Positions 34,455 through 42,888 of a stretch of DNA of 46,471 nt are shown here, one piece after another. This stretch comes from Oligoflexia bacterium (lineage in GTDB: Bacteria > Bdellovibrionota > Bdellovibrionia > JABDDW01). Positions within the stretch are counted from its first letter, which is position 1; each line of letters opens with the position of its first letter. Both the position numbers and the translations under genes were made by a program. The notes below the pieces were generated by a model. The model ran no database searches. It was not told where the DNA came from and was given only the letters and a program-made list of their open reading frames with translations. The stretch lies in contig JAHFAE010000016.1 of NCBI GenBank assembly GCA_023250675.1, forward strand, positions 1 to 46,471, in the 5' to 3' direction.

Positions 34455-36329
34455 ATGGCAAAGTTGGTAGTGTTCCTTGAAGGAACAGAAATAAGTCAAA
34501 CCGAATTAATTCCCGAAAAAGAATATATTTTGGGTCGTTCTCGTACATGTGACATCAATTTAGATCACCCAGAAATTTCTCGTCAACATGCCAAGCTCAT
34601 TTTCAACGCCGACCAGTGGTCCTGCGAAGTGATGTCTCAATATGGGCGTATGCAGTGCCATGGCCAACCTGTAGATAAAATAATTTTTGTCGAAGATACA
34701 ACCTTCACAATTATTCCGTTCCAATTGCATTTTGAAACCGATGCCAAAGATTCCTCTGACGCAACCTGCGAATTAGCCAAAGACCCAGATACAGTTGTCA
34801 CTGATGTTATTTCGCTGGCTTCAAGACTTCAAAGAATCTCAAAAACAGGGGATGTAATTGAGGAGTTTGCTCTAAAAACGGGATCCATACAAGCCGGCCG
34901 AAGCAGTTCGTGTCAGATTAAGCTCAAGGACTCTAAAGCCAGCCGAAAGCATTTCGAATTGCGAATTGTCGAGGGAAATTGCACTATCGTTGGCCTAGAA
35001 AGTCGCACAAAAACATTTGTAAATGGAAAGGCAATTCAGTCTCAAGTTTTACAAAGTGGCGATGAAATTCAAGTTGGCCAGGACAAGTTCAGATATGTTT
35101 TGGTCAGTCCTGTGTTTGAAAGTCTCGCTCCATTCAGCATTGACCTGAGCGAAAACACCCAGCCCATAATCAAATTGCCGCCCATGGTGCAAATTCCAGG
35201 TCAAGATATGGTACAATCGGGGCAGCCGTCTTTTTCAGCTACGTTGCGCCAAAAAGGCCGCACTCTGACGGTGGGGCTTTTAGCTTTAGGATTGGTCTTT
35301 GTTATTTTTCAACTCACAAAATCAGAAGAGGGCAACGAAGTTGCAGATAATTCAAAGCCAAGCGTTGACCGTGCTCCGGCAACTCCGGGTAAAGAAAGAC
35401 ACTCTACTTCTTTCGACAAGCTACCCGTAGACCAAAAGAAATTTATCGAAGAAACATATAATTTGGCATTGAATCTCTACATGAAAGGTCAATACGATCT
35501 TGCTGCCTTGGAGCTTTCAAAGATCTTTAAACAAATTCCCGAATATAAAGACTCAAGAAATCTTATGGCTTACAGCCAACAAGGAATTGAATCAAAAAAG
35601 CAAAAAGATAACGCAGATCGTATTAAAAGAGAGCAAATTGATTTACAACGGAAAGTTTCTGATATTCTTGATCGCTGCGAAAATCTCTTGCGCGCAAACA
35701 AATTTGGTGAAGTTGAAAATTGTGTGAATTACATTTCAGATTTAGACCCGGATAACGAGAGAGGTCAAATGCTCGTTGAAAGGGCCCAAAATACTCAGTT
35801 ACAACTGAAAATGAACAACAAGGCCAGAGCTGATGCTGCCCGCAGAAAACTCATCGCGCAAAAGAATTATCAGTTGGCCCAGGCAGAAATGAGCCAGCAA
35901 AAGTATACGGCGGCCATTGCTCACCTCAATCAAATCGCGAATCTTTCTTTTGAGGATAGAGAAGGTCTTAAGAAAAAAGCTAAAAACCTTATGCAAGCTG
36001 CGAGAGAAAAAATGGCAGCACAGGGGATAGGTTTATTTAAATCGGGGAAATCTGCCCTTGAAGCAAAGGATTATAAGACAGCCATCTCTCATTTTGACAG
36101 AGCTCTTGCATCTGTGCCTAATAATTTTGAGATAAACAAGTATAAAGAAAAGGCAGAAAAAGAACTTCATCTAGAAATGAAAAATCTCTACGCCGAAAGT
36201 GTTATCGAAGAAAATTTAGGTAATATTGAGTCAGCAAAGAAAAAGTGGCAAACCATCCTTGAACAAGACATTAAGACTGATAGCTATTACGAAAAAGCTA
36301 GAATTAAACTAGGCAAATACGAAAAATGA
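34455..36329 (+). CDS. Double-FHA-TM-TPR protein
   Basis: 624 residues. FHA1 (about 1-95) keeps GRSRTCDINL and SRQHAK but has YGRMQCHG where NG is expected. FHA2 (about 130-220) keeps GRSSSCQIKL and SRKHFE but has RTKTFVNG. Both may have weakened phospho-Thr recognition. A membrane helix at ~272-290 (LTVGLLALGLVFVIF) is followed by a ~310-residue helical TPR region (LYMKGQYDLAALELSKIF, MSQQKYTAAIAHLNQIA, LEAKDYKTAISHFDRAL) predicted to be periplasmic. It starts four bases after the previous gene and overlaps the next by four. Confidence 0.82.
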   Translation: MAKLVVFLEGTEISQTELIPEKEYILGRSRTCDINLDHPEISRQHAKLIFNADQWSCEVMSQYGRMQCHGQPVDKIIFVEDTTFTIIPFQLHFETDAKDSSDATCELAKDPDTVVTDVISLASRLQRISKTGDVIEEFALKTGSIQAGRSSSCQIKLKDSKASRKHFELRIVEGNCTIVGLESRTKTFVNGKAIQSQVLQSGDEIQVGQDKFRYVLVSPVFESLAPFSIDLSENTQPIIKLPPMVQIPGQDMVQSGQPSFSATLRQKGRTLTVGLLALGLVFVIFQLTKSEEGNEVADNSKPSVDRAPATPGKERHSTSFDKLPVDQKKFIEETYNLALNLYMKGQYDLAALELSKIFKQIPEYKDSRNLMAYSQQGIESKKQKDNADRIKREQIDLQRKVSDILDRCENLLRANKFGEVENCVNYISDLDPDNERGQMLVERAQNTQLQLKMNNKARADAARRKLIAQKNYQLAQAEMSQQKYTAAIAHLNQIANLSFEDREGLKKKAKNLMQAAREKMAAQGIGLFKSGKSALEAKDYKTAISHFDRALASVPNNFEINKYKEKAEKELHLEMKNLYAESVIEENLGNIESAKKKWQTILEQDIKTDSYYEKARIKLGKYEK

Positions 36330-37009
36330 ACCGCAGAATACACCAACGCACTTACCCAGGTCAAATTCATACACCAAGTGTCGAAATCGAATCATTTGAA
36401 AATGAGAATCTCATTTTAGCTACAATACCGTGGGGAAGTCGTGACGTTTCTAAAACTGCAAGCCGTGCCTTAAGAGACTTTATGTCTTCGACAATTAATG
36501 ATTTAGAAATTACTTCGCCTTTTACCAAACTTCCGGGTCTCTCCCCAACCGCCAATTCCATTCGGATCGGCACTTTGGTAGCAAACGATGCCATCTACCA
36601 AAAATTCAACAAAGACCACTACACTTCTGCTTGCGAAATCTTATGTCTCGCCTTCAATAATGATGAGTTGAATTGGATTCAAGTTGGCCAGCCTCATCTT
36701 CTTTTGTTTAGAGCGGGTCAGTTTCACACCTTGAGTTTTTCGCCAGATTTGAGCTTTGACTATGAATTGGAGACTCCCCTCCCAGGGCGATTACTGGGTG
36801 TAAGTAACCATATTGAACTCGAATCTAAGAGCCTTAAACTAAAAGAAGGCGACAAGGTTGTTCTTATTTCTAGGACCACTATCCCCGAAACGATATTTTC
36901 TAAGAAATTTTCTAATCTAAATTCGGGAGAGGAGATCCTTGAAAAGCTCTTCGACTTTACGGCTAAAGCACAAACTGAAAAAGCTTTTGTAATTGCCGTT
37001 ATCGAATAA
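36326..37009 (+). CDS. PP2C-like protein without metal-binding residues (pseudophosphatase)
   Basis: 227 residues that align by eye along a PP2C/SpoIIE-type phosphatase. ATIPWGSRDVSKTASRALRDF stands where the family has ADGMGGxxxGxxAS; WIQVGQPHLLLFRAG matches VGDSRxYxxRxG; GDKVVLISRTTI matches GDxxLLCSDGL; and KAFVIAVIE matches DNITVVVV. In each motif the metal-binding Asp is replaced (Pro35, Gln122, Arg183, Lys-Ala for Asp-Asn). Catalysis by the usual two-metal mechanism is therefore not expected. Being the last gene of an FHA operon, it may bind phosphoproteins without cleaving them. The fold assignment rests on pattern matching. Confidence 0.65.
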   Translation: MNRRIHQRTYPGQIHTPSVEIESFENENLILATIPWGSRDVSKTASRALRDFMSSTINDLEITSPFTKLPGLSPTANSIRIGTLVANDAIYQKFNKDHYTSACEILCLAFNNDELNWIQVGQPHLLLFRAGQFHTLSFSPDLSFDYELETPLPGRLLGVSNHIELESKSLKLKEGDKVVLISRTTIPETIFSKKFSNLNSGEEILEKLFDFTAKAQTEKAFVIAVIE

Positions 37010-37015
37010 GTGCCG

Positions 37016-37720
37016 CTAAAAGTGAATGGCCATTCCGACGTGAGCTTTGGGGCCACTCATGTCAAGTTTAGCATGAGTGGAGCTATTTGACTGGTTTAAA
37101 GCCGTTCCGCCTGAATCTTTCACGTCTCCCGAAGCAAGGCTTTGGAATTCTGTTTGAAAAAAAATAGACACATACTTGCCGAGCAAGATTCCGAATCCTG
37201 CTTGGCCTTTATAACCAAGAGTTTTTTCTGCATCGTATTCTGTTCTTGAGCTTAAATTTGCTGTCAAATGACTTTCAATTGGATAACCAAAACCCGCCCC
37301 CAGATAAGCATAAACAAATCTTGACTGGGTTAAATTGTAATTGATTTCGGCCCAAAGTTCTGTCCAACTAATCGTATATCCCGCATCTGTAACCGAAGGA
37401 GTTGTCGCGGTTACTAAATTCTTTGCCTCTTGTTTTTCGTAAGTAAGTCTAGTTTGAAATTTGCGGGAAAGTTGATAACCGATGCCTCCCCCAAAATAAC
37501 TTAAAGTTGAAATCGACTGAAGAGGCGGTACAGTGCTCGCTGCTGAGGAGATGTTGTTAATATCAGAGGGATTAACGCCCCCTAACCCGTAAAATCCGAG
37601 CACTGAAAGTCTTTTGCCTGTATGGTCTTTCCCGCTACCACCAGTTCCACCACCTGAGGGTTTTGCCCAAGTTATCTCACACCAAATGGCAATCATGACC
37701 AAAACTAGCCGCAGCATCAT
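37016..37720 (-). CDS. Outer-membrane beta-barrel protein
   Basis: 234 residues with a signal peptide (LRLVLVMIAIWCEITWA) and a glycine-rich start to the mature part. Alternating strands follow (LSYFGGGIGYQLSRKFQTRL, ELWAEINYNLTQ, FVYAYLGAGFGYPIE, AGFGILLGKYVSIFFQTEFQ), and the protein ends in HVGMAIHF with terminal Phe, as in OmpX/OmpA-like barrels. No specific family recognised. It converges on the FHA operon with only 6 bases between stops. Confidence 0.7.
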   Translation of the reverse strand: MMLRLVLVMIAIWCEITWAKPSGGGTGGSGKDHTGKRLSVLGFYGLGGVNPSDINNISSAASTVPPLQSISTLSYFGGGIGYQLSRKFQTRLTYEKQEAKNLVTATTPSVTDAGYTISWTELWAEINYNLTQSRFVYAYLGAGFGYPIESHLTANLSSRTEYDAEKTLGYKGQAGFGILLGKYVSIFFQTEFQSLASGDVKDSGGTALNQSNSSTHAKLDMSGPKAHVGMAIHF

Positions 37721-37732
37721 ATGGTAGTATTA

Positions 37733-37762
37733 AGTATAGATTTTAGCATTTTGCAAATCCAA
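37733..37762 (-). promoter_or_regulatory. Candidate promoter of the barrel gene
   Basis: On the minus strand, TTGGAT (37762-37757), 18 bases, TATACT (37738-37733). The start would fall only a few bases before the ATG at 37720, which has no evident Shine-Dalgarno, so the transcript could be nearly leaderless. Confidence 0.4.
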
Positions 37763-37842
37763 GCCAAATCTACAAAGATCGACTATGTGAGGCCACGATT
37801 CAATTGGGACTGGTATGAAGTCCAAACGCAACGCACCGTGTG

Positions 37843-37871
37843 TTGCTAATAACCGGTGATAATTTTATTCT
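37843..37871 (+). promoter_or_regulatory. Candidate promoter of the radical SAM gene
   Basis: TTGCTA (37843-37848), 17 bases, TATTCT (37866-37871). Initiation would be almost at the ATG at 37881, so either the leader is minimal or another promoter is used. Confidence 0.3.
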
Positions 37872-37880
37872 AGATAGGTA

Positions 37881-38693
37881 ATGAAATTTCCACAACCAAG
37901 CCAAGAGTACGAAGAACTTAAGACTTTTTCAGCTCCCTGGGGAATCTGCTACGGTCCGATCCAAAGCAGACGTTTGGGTCAAAGCCTTGGTATCAACCTC
38001 TCGGGATCAGATGAAAAGATATGCAGTTTTGATTGTATTTATTGTGAACTGGGACGAACAAACGTCAAAATGTCCCAAATAAAAAAAATAGCTCAATTTC
38101 CAACATTAGAAAACATTGATAAAGAGGTGAGGCAATTTATCGTGGATCTCACCAAACGCAGTCAGAAATTTGATTTCATTTGCATTTCTGGAAATGGGGA
38201 GCCAACACTTCATCCTGATTTTGAAGATGTGGCAAGGTTGACGAAGAAAATTAGGGATGACCTTGTACCCGATGTCAAAACTGCTATTTTGTCTAACGGC
38301 GCAACTCTGGACAATTCAAAAACCGTTCGAGGCATGAATCACCTAGATCAACGCATGATTAAAATTGATGCAGGAAACGACAACATGTTGACTAAGCTCG
38401 ATAGCCCCCTTGTTCGATTGACCGTGGCTAAACTTCTGCAAGGAATAAAAAAGCTAAAAGATCTCACAGTCCAATCTTATTTTTCACAAGGAATAGTTGA
38501 TAATACTATCCCCAGTGAGATCGACGATTGGATAGAAGTTGTTGGTATTGTTAAACCAAAACTTGTCCACATTTACAGCCTAGATAGAGTTCCACCGGTC
38601 ACTGGGTTAAAACCTGTTCCTTACCAGAAACTCAAAGAAATTTCTGTAACTCTACAAAGAAGAACAGGTATTAAGTCAGTTGTTTTTTCTTAA
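37881..38693 (+). CDS. Radical SAM protein (COG0731-like)
   Basis: 270 residues. The 4Fe-4S motif is CSFDCIYC (CxxxCxxC), within KICSFDCIYCELGRTN. It is followed by FICISGNGEPTLHPDF, the GNGEPTL SAM-binding element of the branch that includes tRNA wyosine-synthase-like proteins (COG0731), and LVHIYSLDRVPPVTGLKPV. The bacterial members are mostly uncharacterised, so I give no reaction. The last 23 bases overlap the convergent sulfatase-like gene. Confidence 0.85.
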   Translation: MKFPQPSQEYEELKTFSAPWGICYGPIQSRRLGQSLGINLSGSDEKICSFDCIYCELGRTNVKMSQIKKIAQFPTLENIDKEVRQFIVDLTKRSQKFDFICISGNGEPTLHPDFEDVARLTKKIRDDLVPDVKTAILSNGATLDNSKTVRGMNHLDQRMIKIDAGNDNMLTKLDSPLVRLTVAKLLQGIKKLKDLTVQSYFSQGIVDNTIPSEIDDWIEVVGIVKPKLVHIYSLDRVPPVTGLKPVPYQKLKEISVTLQRRTGIKSVVFS

Positions 38694-40644
38694 TAAACTC
38701 TAAAAATTCCTTGTTTGTTACAAGTGCCGAAAACAACTCAAATACAGAGGGTCCTGCGGGAAGGTTATCTTTATAATCCCATTGAGCTCCATCTATCCAA
38801 AACAATTTTGCAAACTCCATCTGCTCCATTCTTTTATCGCTGGCTGCTCTAGCTAGGTCAAAGAAGTTTGAAGCTTCTCTTAGTCGTTTAGATTTAAAAT
38901 TAATAAAAGCTTTAAGCCAATATTGGGTTTCGCTATCCCTACAAATTTGCTGATCAACAAAATGAGCAAGTTCGTCGATGCTGGATTTTTTCATTGCAAT
39001 AGCTAAAGCAATGCAATTCAGTGAAGTGTTGGCAGTAATCATCTCTTCTTTTGTGTGAAGACTCAAATTGAGGAATCCCTGCCATAGGGCGTACTCACTT
39101 CTTTCTTCTGTCGTTTTAGGATTACAGTTCTTCAAAAAATCCTTAAGGGCAAACCAATTTTGTGTCTCAACTAAAAATTGTACGCGCCACTGCATAACCT
39201 GCCAATCATCGGGTTTACGAATCGAAAGGTCGGCCAATTCTTTGATTTTGTCTGAATCTTTTGCCGATTTAGAAAATAAATTTCTGGCAACTTTTAATTT
39301 TTCACCGACTGAAACGGGCTGAAAACCAGGAGTCAAACTTGAGTCAAAATGCTTGTAAGTTTGAAGCATTCGATTGAGTGGTACGAAGGCCGTATAATCT
39401 TTGGAGTAAAGATTGTGAAGCTCAAGTCTATCTGAATAGGTGTTGAAAAGTTTCGGTTCGTTAGCGTTCCAATACACCCATTTTCCGACTCTAATACTTA
39501 CCATAGATGGCCCCCAATTTCGCCAGGCCGGCAAGTCTGTTTCACAAAATAGCGGCCTTTCGAAGTGAGGAAACTCTTGTCCTTCCATAGCTCCAATGAG
39601 ATCTCGAGTAGGGTACCCACTTTTTTTAAGATTTTTTTCATCTAAGAGCCTAAAAAGCGTAACACCGATGTCAGCTAAACTTATAGGTTCATCAATCTTC
39701 CAGCTGGGGTTTTGGTCTCTGGGTTTGTGGCTGGGCTTGACGAGAAGGGGAATCTTAACAATTTCGTCATAGAGACTGATTCCTCGAGACAACCCCTCAT
39801 GTTCACTTTTTTCAAGTCCTTGGAGACCAATTACAAAAACCGTAAGCTGATCCCAAATCTTTAGTTTTTTAAAGTTGCTTTTCAGATTTCCAATGGCTTC
39901 ATCGATTTCTTGTAATTTTCCGTTGTAGCTTCCTTCACGCCTGTCGTTTTGACTCGTTTTTAGAGAAGTCACTTCAGGAAACATGAGGTCTGCAAAAAAC
40001 AAAGTACCGAGAAAAGAAATTCCTTCTGAGTGGGCATCTAAAAGGCTAAAAAAACTACTTACTGTGTCGTTAGCTGTTCTATAGTAACCACCTTCGGTAC
40101 CACCACTGCTTCGGATGGAGTCATCAAAGTCATCAAACCCTTTACTTATAGCCGCTTTACGAAGAGCGGGCACTCCACCACTTACGAAAATAGATTGAAA
40201 CCCTCTTTCATGGGCTATTGCTGCTACACTTTTAATACCTTCGGCATAGCGGCTGGCATCGTTGCGGTGTATTCCGTGCTCTAGAGGATAAAGACCTGTA
40301 AAAATCGACGCCAAAGCAGGATTAACAAGCGTTGAAGTTGTATAGGCATGGGTGAACCGAACACTTTCGGCACAAATAAGATCTAGCTGGGGAGTTAAGC
40401 TATCGGACGATGAACCACAACCTAAGGCGTCAGCGCGAAATCCAGGAATAGCAATGATAAGAATACTGTCTTCTCCCTGAGGAATTGCAGGAGAACACGC
40501 GGTCATTAATAAAATTATTTGCGGCAGGTAGCAAAGAAGAGCGGCGCTTCGTCTACACCCATTGAACGAAGTACGTACTCGTTTTCGTCTGGGTAATAAG
40601 AAACTCCAAAAATTTTTCTGGTCAAAGAGTTTTTTAAGCCCCAC
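38671..40644 (-). CDS. Sulfatase/alkaline-phosphatase-fold lipoprotein, apparently inactive, with helical repeat C-terminus
   Basis: 657 residues from GTG at 40644, the only standard start before the signal region. A long basic N-terminus leads to ALLCYLPQIILLMTAC, with the lipobox Cys50. The sulfatase fold is recognisable (ILIIAIPGFRADALG, TPQLDLICAESVRFTHAYTT, FTGLYPLEHGIH). However, the metal-binding Asp of I-D-x-L-R-A-D is Pro67, the nucleophile position in C/S-x-P-x-R-like contexts has no Cys, Ser or Thr (LVNPALAS), and the later DHGE metal site reads LQGL. It is therefore probably a non-catalytic member. The C-terminal ~220 residues look like TPR/helical repeats. Its 5' end overlaps the methyltransferase gene by 130 bases. 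Confidence 0.7.
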   Translation of the reverse strand: MGLKKLFDQKNFWSFLLPRRKRVRTSFNGCRRSAALLCYLPQIILLMTACSPAIPQGEDSILIIAIPGFRADALGCGSSSDSLTPQLDLICAESVRFTHAYTTSTLVNPALASIFTGLYPLEHGIHRNDASRYAEGIKSVAAIAHERGFQSIFVSGGVPALRKAAISKGFDDFDDSIRSSGGTEGGYYRTANDTVSSFFSLLDAHSEGISFLGTLFFADLMFPEVTSLKTSQNDRREGSYNGKLQEIDEAIGNLKSNFKKLKIWDQLTVFVIGLQGLEKSEHEGLSRGISLYDEIVKIPLLVKPSHKPRDQNPSWKIDEPISLADIGVTLFRLLDEKNLKKSGYPTRDLIGAMEGQEFPHFERPLFCETDLPAWRNWGPSMVSIRVGKWVYWNANEPKLFNTYSDRLELHNLYSKDYTAFVPLNRMLQTYKHFDSSLTPGFQPVSVGEKLKVARNLFSKSAKDSDKIKELADLSIRKPDDWQVMQWRVQFLVETQNWFALKDFLKNCNPKTTEERSEYALWQGFLNLSLHTKEEMITANTSLNCIALAIAMKKSSIDELAHFVDQQICRDSETQYWLKAFINFKSKRLREASNFFDLARAASDKRMEQMEFAKLFWIDGAQWDYKDNLPAGPSVFELFSALVTNKEFLEFIKKKQLT

Positions 40645-41327
40645 GGGACCCTACTTTCAAATTGTTGCCGAAGAAATTCTAACGCAGTACTCTCCGTTGA
40701 CAACAAATTAGTGCCAGAAAGCCTTGTACAAAATAACCCTTGTAAATCAAAAGTATTAAAATGGATTTTTAAGAGACGTTTTAACTCGCTGTGGTCAAAT
40801 TCCTGCATGTGGTTTGGTTCGGCGGGTGCCTCAGTCAGTTGGGAGAATCGTTTTCGATTGACCGTGCTGATTATGGCTATTCCTTGAGGATTTAGAAGGC
40901 GTGCGATTTGCGCTAAAACTTGGTCAGTCGATACCGTGCTTTCAAAAAGTTGAAAGCAAGTGATGACATCAAAACTTCCGTCGGCAAACGAGAGTTTCTT
41001 AGCATCTTCGACGACAAAAGCAACGCCTTCTCGCCCATGATGTTCTTGGGCTTTGAGAATGTCGGCACTGTTGAAGTCAACTCCAACAACTTCTACGGCG
41101 CCATTATCAAATAAAAACCTTGAACCGTATCCCTGGCCACAACCGATATCTAAGACGCGAGCACCCCTTACATGACGCAATGTCTGCTTATATTGAGATA
41201 AATATTCTCCCCACCAAGGCTCCTCAGCATCGGGTGGATGATGGCCTAGTTTTAATTCTCCCATATCTAAAATTATAACAGCCGTATATTGTGGCCAGAA
41301 GGCCAGTTCGTCGTCGTGTAGCGTCAT
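40515..41327 (-). CDS. Class I SAM-dependent methyltransferase
   Basis: 270 residues. Motif I is VLDIGCGQGYGSRFL (about 58-72), with VVGVDFN as motif II, then FDVITCFQLFE and LLNPQGIAIISTVN. This is the Methyltransf_11/UbiE-like fold; the substrate is unknown. The longest frame starts at 41327 without a ribosome-binding site; an ATG at 41264 (MGELKLGHHPP) is a plausible alternative. The stop lies 130 bases inside the sulfatase-like gene, so the two are linked in expression and could act on the same envelope glycan or lipid (speculative). Confidence 0.82.
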   Translation of the reverse strand: MTLHDDELAFWPQYTAVIILDMGELKLGHHPPDAEEPWWGEYLSQYKQTLRHVRGARVLDIGCGQGYGSRFLFDNGAVEVVGVDFNSADILKAQEHHGREGVAFVVEDAKKLSFADGSFDVITCFQLFESTVSTDQVLAQIARLLNPQGIAIISTVNRKRFSQLTEAPAEPNHMQEFDHSELKRLLKIHFNTFDLQGLFCTRLSGTNLLSTESTALEFLRQQFESRVPWGLKNSLTRKIFGVSYYPDENEYVLRSMGVDEAPLFFATCRK

Positions 41328-41392
41328 CGACTTTTAAATTTGCGACCCCATAGGGTAGCTGTTAAGCTTGTGCAAAAAGGGGGTTTTCAGAA

Positions 41393-42022
41393 ATGCTCAC
41401 ACAAAAGTTATTGGCCGTGGCTACAGGTGGATCGGACTGGATTTTATACTTACTCATTTTTCTTTCTATTTGTTCCATCGCGGTCATCATTGAAAGATTT
41501 TTCATGTTACGCGCCACACTTAAATCGAGTTTTAGCGTCACAGATCGAGCAAAAGAAGCCATTAAGTCTAACGACCTCACCGTACTTGAGGATTTGAGCA
41601 AAAATCACGAAGCTCTTGAAGGCCGACTTCTTCAATATGCATTGCGCTATTCGGGCTCAAAAGGTTCTAGCGGAATGGCTGAAATCATGAATGGTTACGT
41701 TTTAATGGAAAAACCGTTGTTAGAAAAAAACTTAGGCTTTCTCGCTACCCTTGGTGCCAACGCTCCATTTATTGGTTTGCTCGGTACTGTTTTGGGAGTT
41801 GTGCGTGCCTTTGCAGATCTTGCTGGAAATCAAGGAAATCCAGCGGCCGTAATGGCTGGAATTTCAGAGGCTCTTGTTGCCACTGCTGTTGGTTTGTTCG
41901 TGGCTATTCCAGCTGTCGTGGCCTACAACTATTTTCATAAACAAGTGCGATTAATTCTTTCAAATGCAGAGAGTATTAAGCAGCTCTGTTTAGCTTACAC
42001 AATTGGTAAGGGTTCACGCTGA
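41393..42022 (+). CDS. ExbB/TolQ/MotA-family proton channel protein
   Basis: 209 residues with three membrane helices: LLIFLSICSIAVIIERFFML near the N-terminus and the two channel helices in LGANAPFIGLLGTVLGVVRAF and ALVATAVGLFVAIPAVVAYNYF. The GLLGTVLGV motif is typical of ExbB/TolQ. With the ExbD-type partner it converts proton flow into mechanical work in the envelope. AAGGGGG precedes the ATG. It overlaps the next gene by one base. No TonB, TolA, TolB or Pal gene follows, so I leave the symbol open. Confidence 0.9.
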   Translation: MLTQKLLAVATGGSDWILYLLIFLSICSIAVIIERFFMLRATLKSSFSVTDRAKEAIKSNDLTVLEDLSKNHEALEGRLLQYALRYSGSKGSSGMAEIMNGYVLMEKPLLEKNLGFLATLGANAPFIGLLGTVLGVVRAFADLAGNQGNPAAVMAGISEALVATAVGLFVAIPAVVAYNYFHKQVRLILSNAESIKQLCLAYTIGKGSR

Positions 42023-42438
42023 TGGCGGGGTCCTTTGGCAGTAACGAAGATGAACCCATATCAGATATTAACGTCACGCCCCTTGTTGATGTTACTTTAG
42101 TTCTTCTCATCATTTTTATGGTCACAACTCCCATGATTATGAAGCCAAGCATTAATGTTAGCTTGCCAAAAGCTGGGAGCAGTGATCAAAGCAGTCCAGG
42201 CGAGCTTAATATTACAATTACTAAATCTGGCCAAGTTTACGCAAACGGTGAAGTCGTTACCGACGAGGGCTTAAAAAATTCTGCTCTGACACTTTTGAAG
42301 ACTAAACCTGAGCTGCAAGCCATGATTAGTGCAGACAAAGAAACTCCCCATGGAATTGTTATTAACGTTATAGATATTGTCAAAAGTGCCGGTGTGAAAA
42401 AATTTGCAATTAATATAGAAAAGAAAGCCGCGAATTAG
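42022..42438 (+). CDS. ExbD/TolR-family biopolymer transport protein
   Basis: 138 residues: one N-terminal membrane helix with the essential Asp23 in INVTPLVDVTLVLLIIFMV, then a periplasmic domain (INVSLPKAGSS, GELNITITKSGQVYANGEVV, PHGIVINVIDIVKSAGVKKF). It partners the preceding channel protein, with the start overlapping by one base (TGATG). The ALLIIFMVTTPMI-type sequence fits ExbD and TolR equally. Confidence 0.9.
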   Translation: MAGSFGSNEDEPISDINVTPLVDVTLVLLIIFMVTTPMIMKPSINVSLPKAGSSDQSSPGELNITITKSGQVYANGEVVTDEGLKNSALTLLKTKPELQAMISADKETPHGIVINVIDIVKSAGVKKFAINIEKKAAN

Positions 42439-42483
42439 ACCGTTTTTGCATCATTGCCGCTTCAATAAGCAATAGCGGAAAAT

Positions 42484-42888
42484 TTAGGTTGTGGATATTA
42501 ATTTGACCTTGGATGCAATAACCTCTGAGACAATCAATGCGACTCCGCCGATTAAATACAAACCAGTGAGCATTCCATGCCAGGCACCGCCACTCATGCC
42601 TAAAAACCGGACTTCGTTGATTGGGATAGTATTGAAAAATCGCCAAGCCCAAAAGAGGGTATTCAATGGAAAAGTCAGAACGAAGAAAAGTTTAACAGGA
42701 AACTTATAGTCATGAGAAAAAACTAAATATAGGGCCCAAACTTGGGCAAATACAAAGAGGCCCCCGGCCCAATGCCCACCATCGAGAGGTGTGGGAGCGT
42801 ACTTGAAAATAAAAGGTGCTGAAATTCCAGCCAAGGCGTAAGGGAAAAAACAACCCATTACAGAAAGAATTCTATTAAATATCTGCAT
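42484..42888 (-). CDS. Small polytopic membrane protein
   Basis: I choose the ATG at 42888 (134 residues), which overlaps the lipB stop by 14 bases; the longer frame to 42975 lies inside lipB. About four hydrophobic helices (FNRILSVMGCFFPYALAGI, HWAGGLFVFAQVWALYLVF, VKLFFVLTFPLNTLFWAW, GMLTGLYLIGGVALIVSEVI). No family recognised. Position after lipB suggests co-transcription with the E2-lpd-lipB group. Confidence 0.6.
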   Translation of the reverse strand: MQIFNRILSVMGCFFPYALAGISAPFIFKYAPTPLDGGHWAGGLFVFAQVWALYLVFSHDYKFPVKLFFVLTFPLNTLFWAWRFFNTIPINEVRFLGMSGGAWHGMLTGLYLIGGVALIVSEVIASKVKLISTT

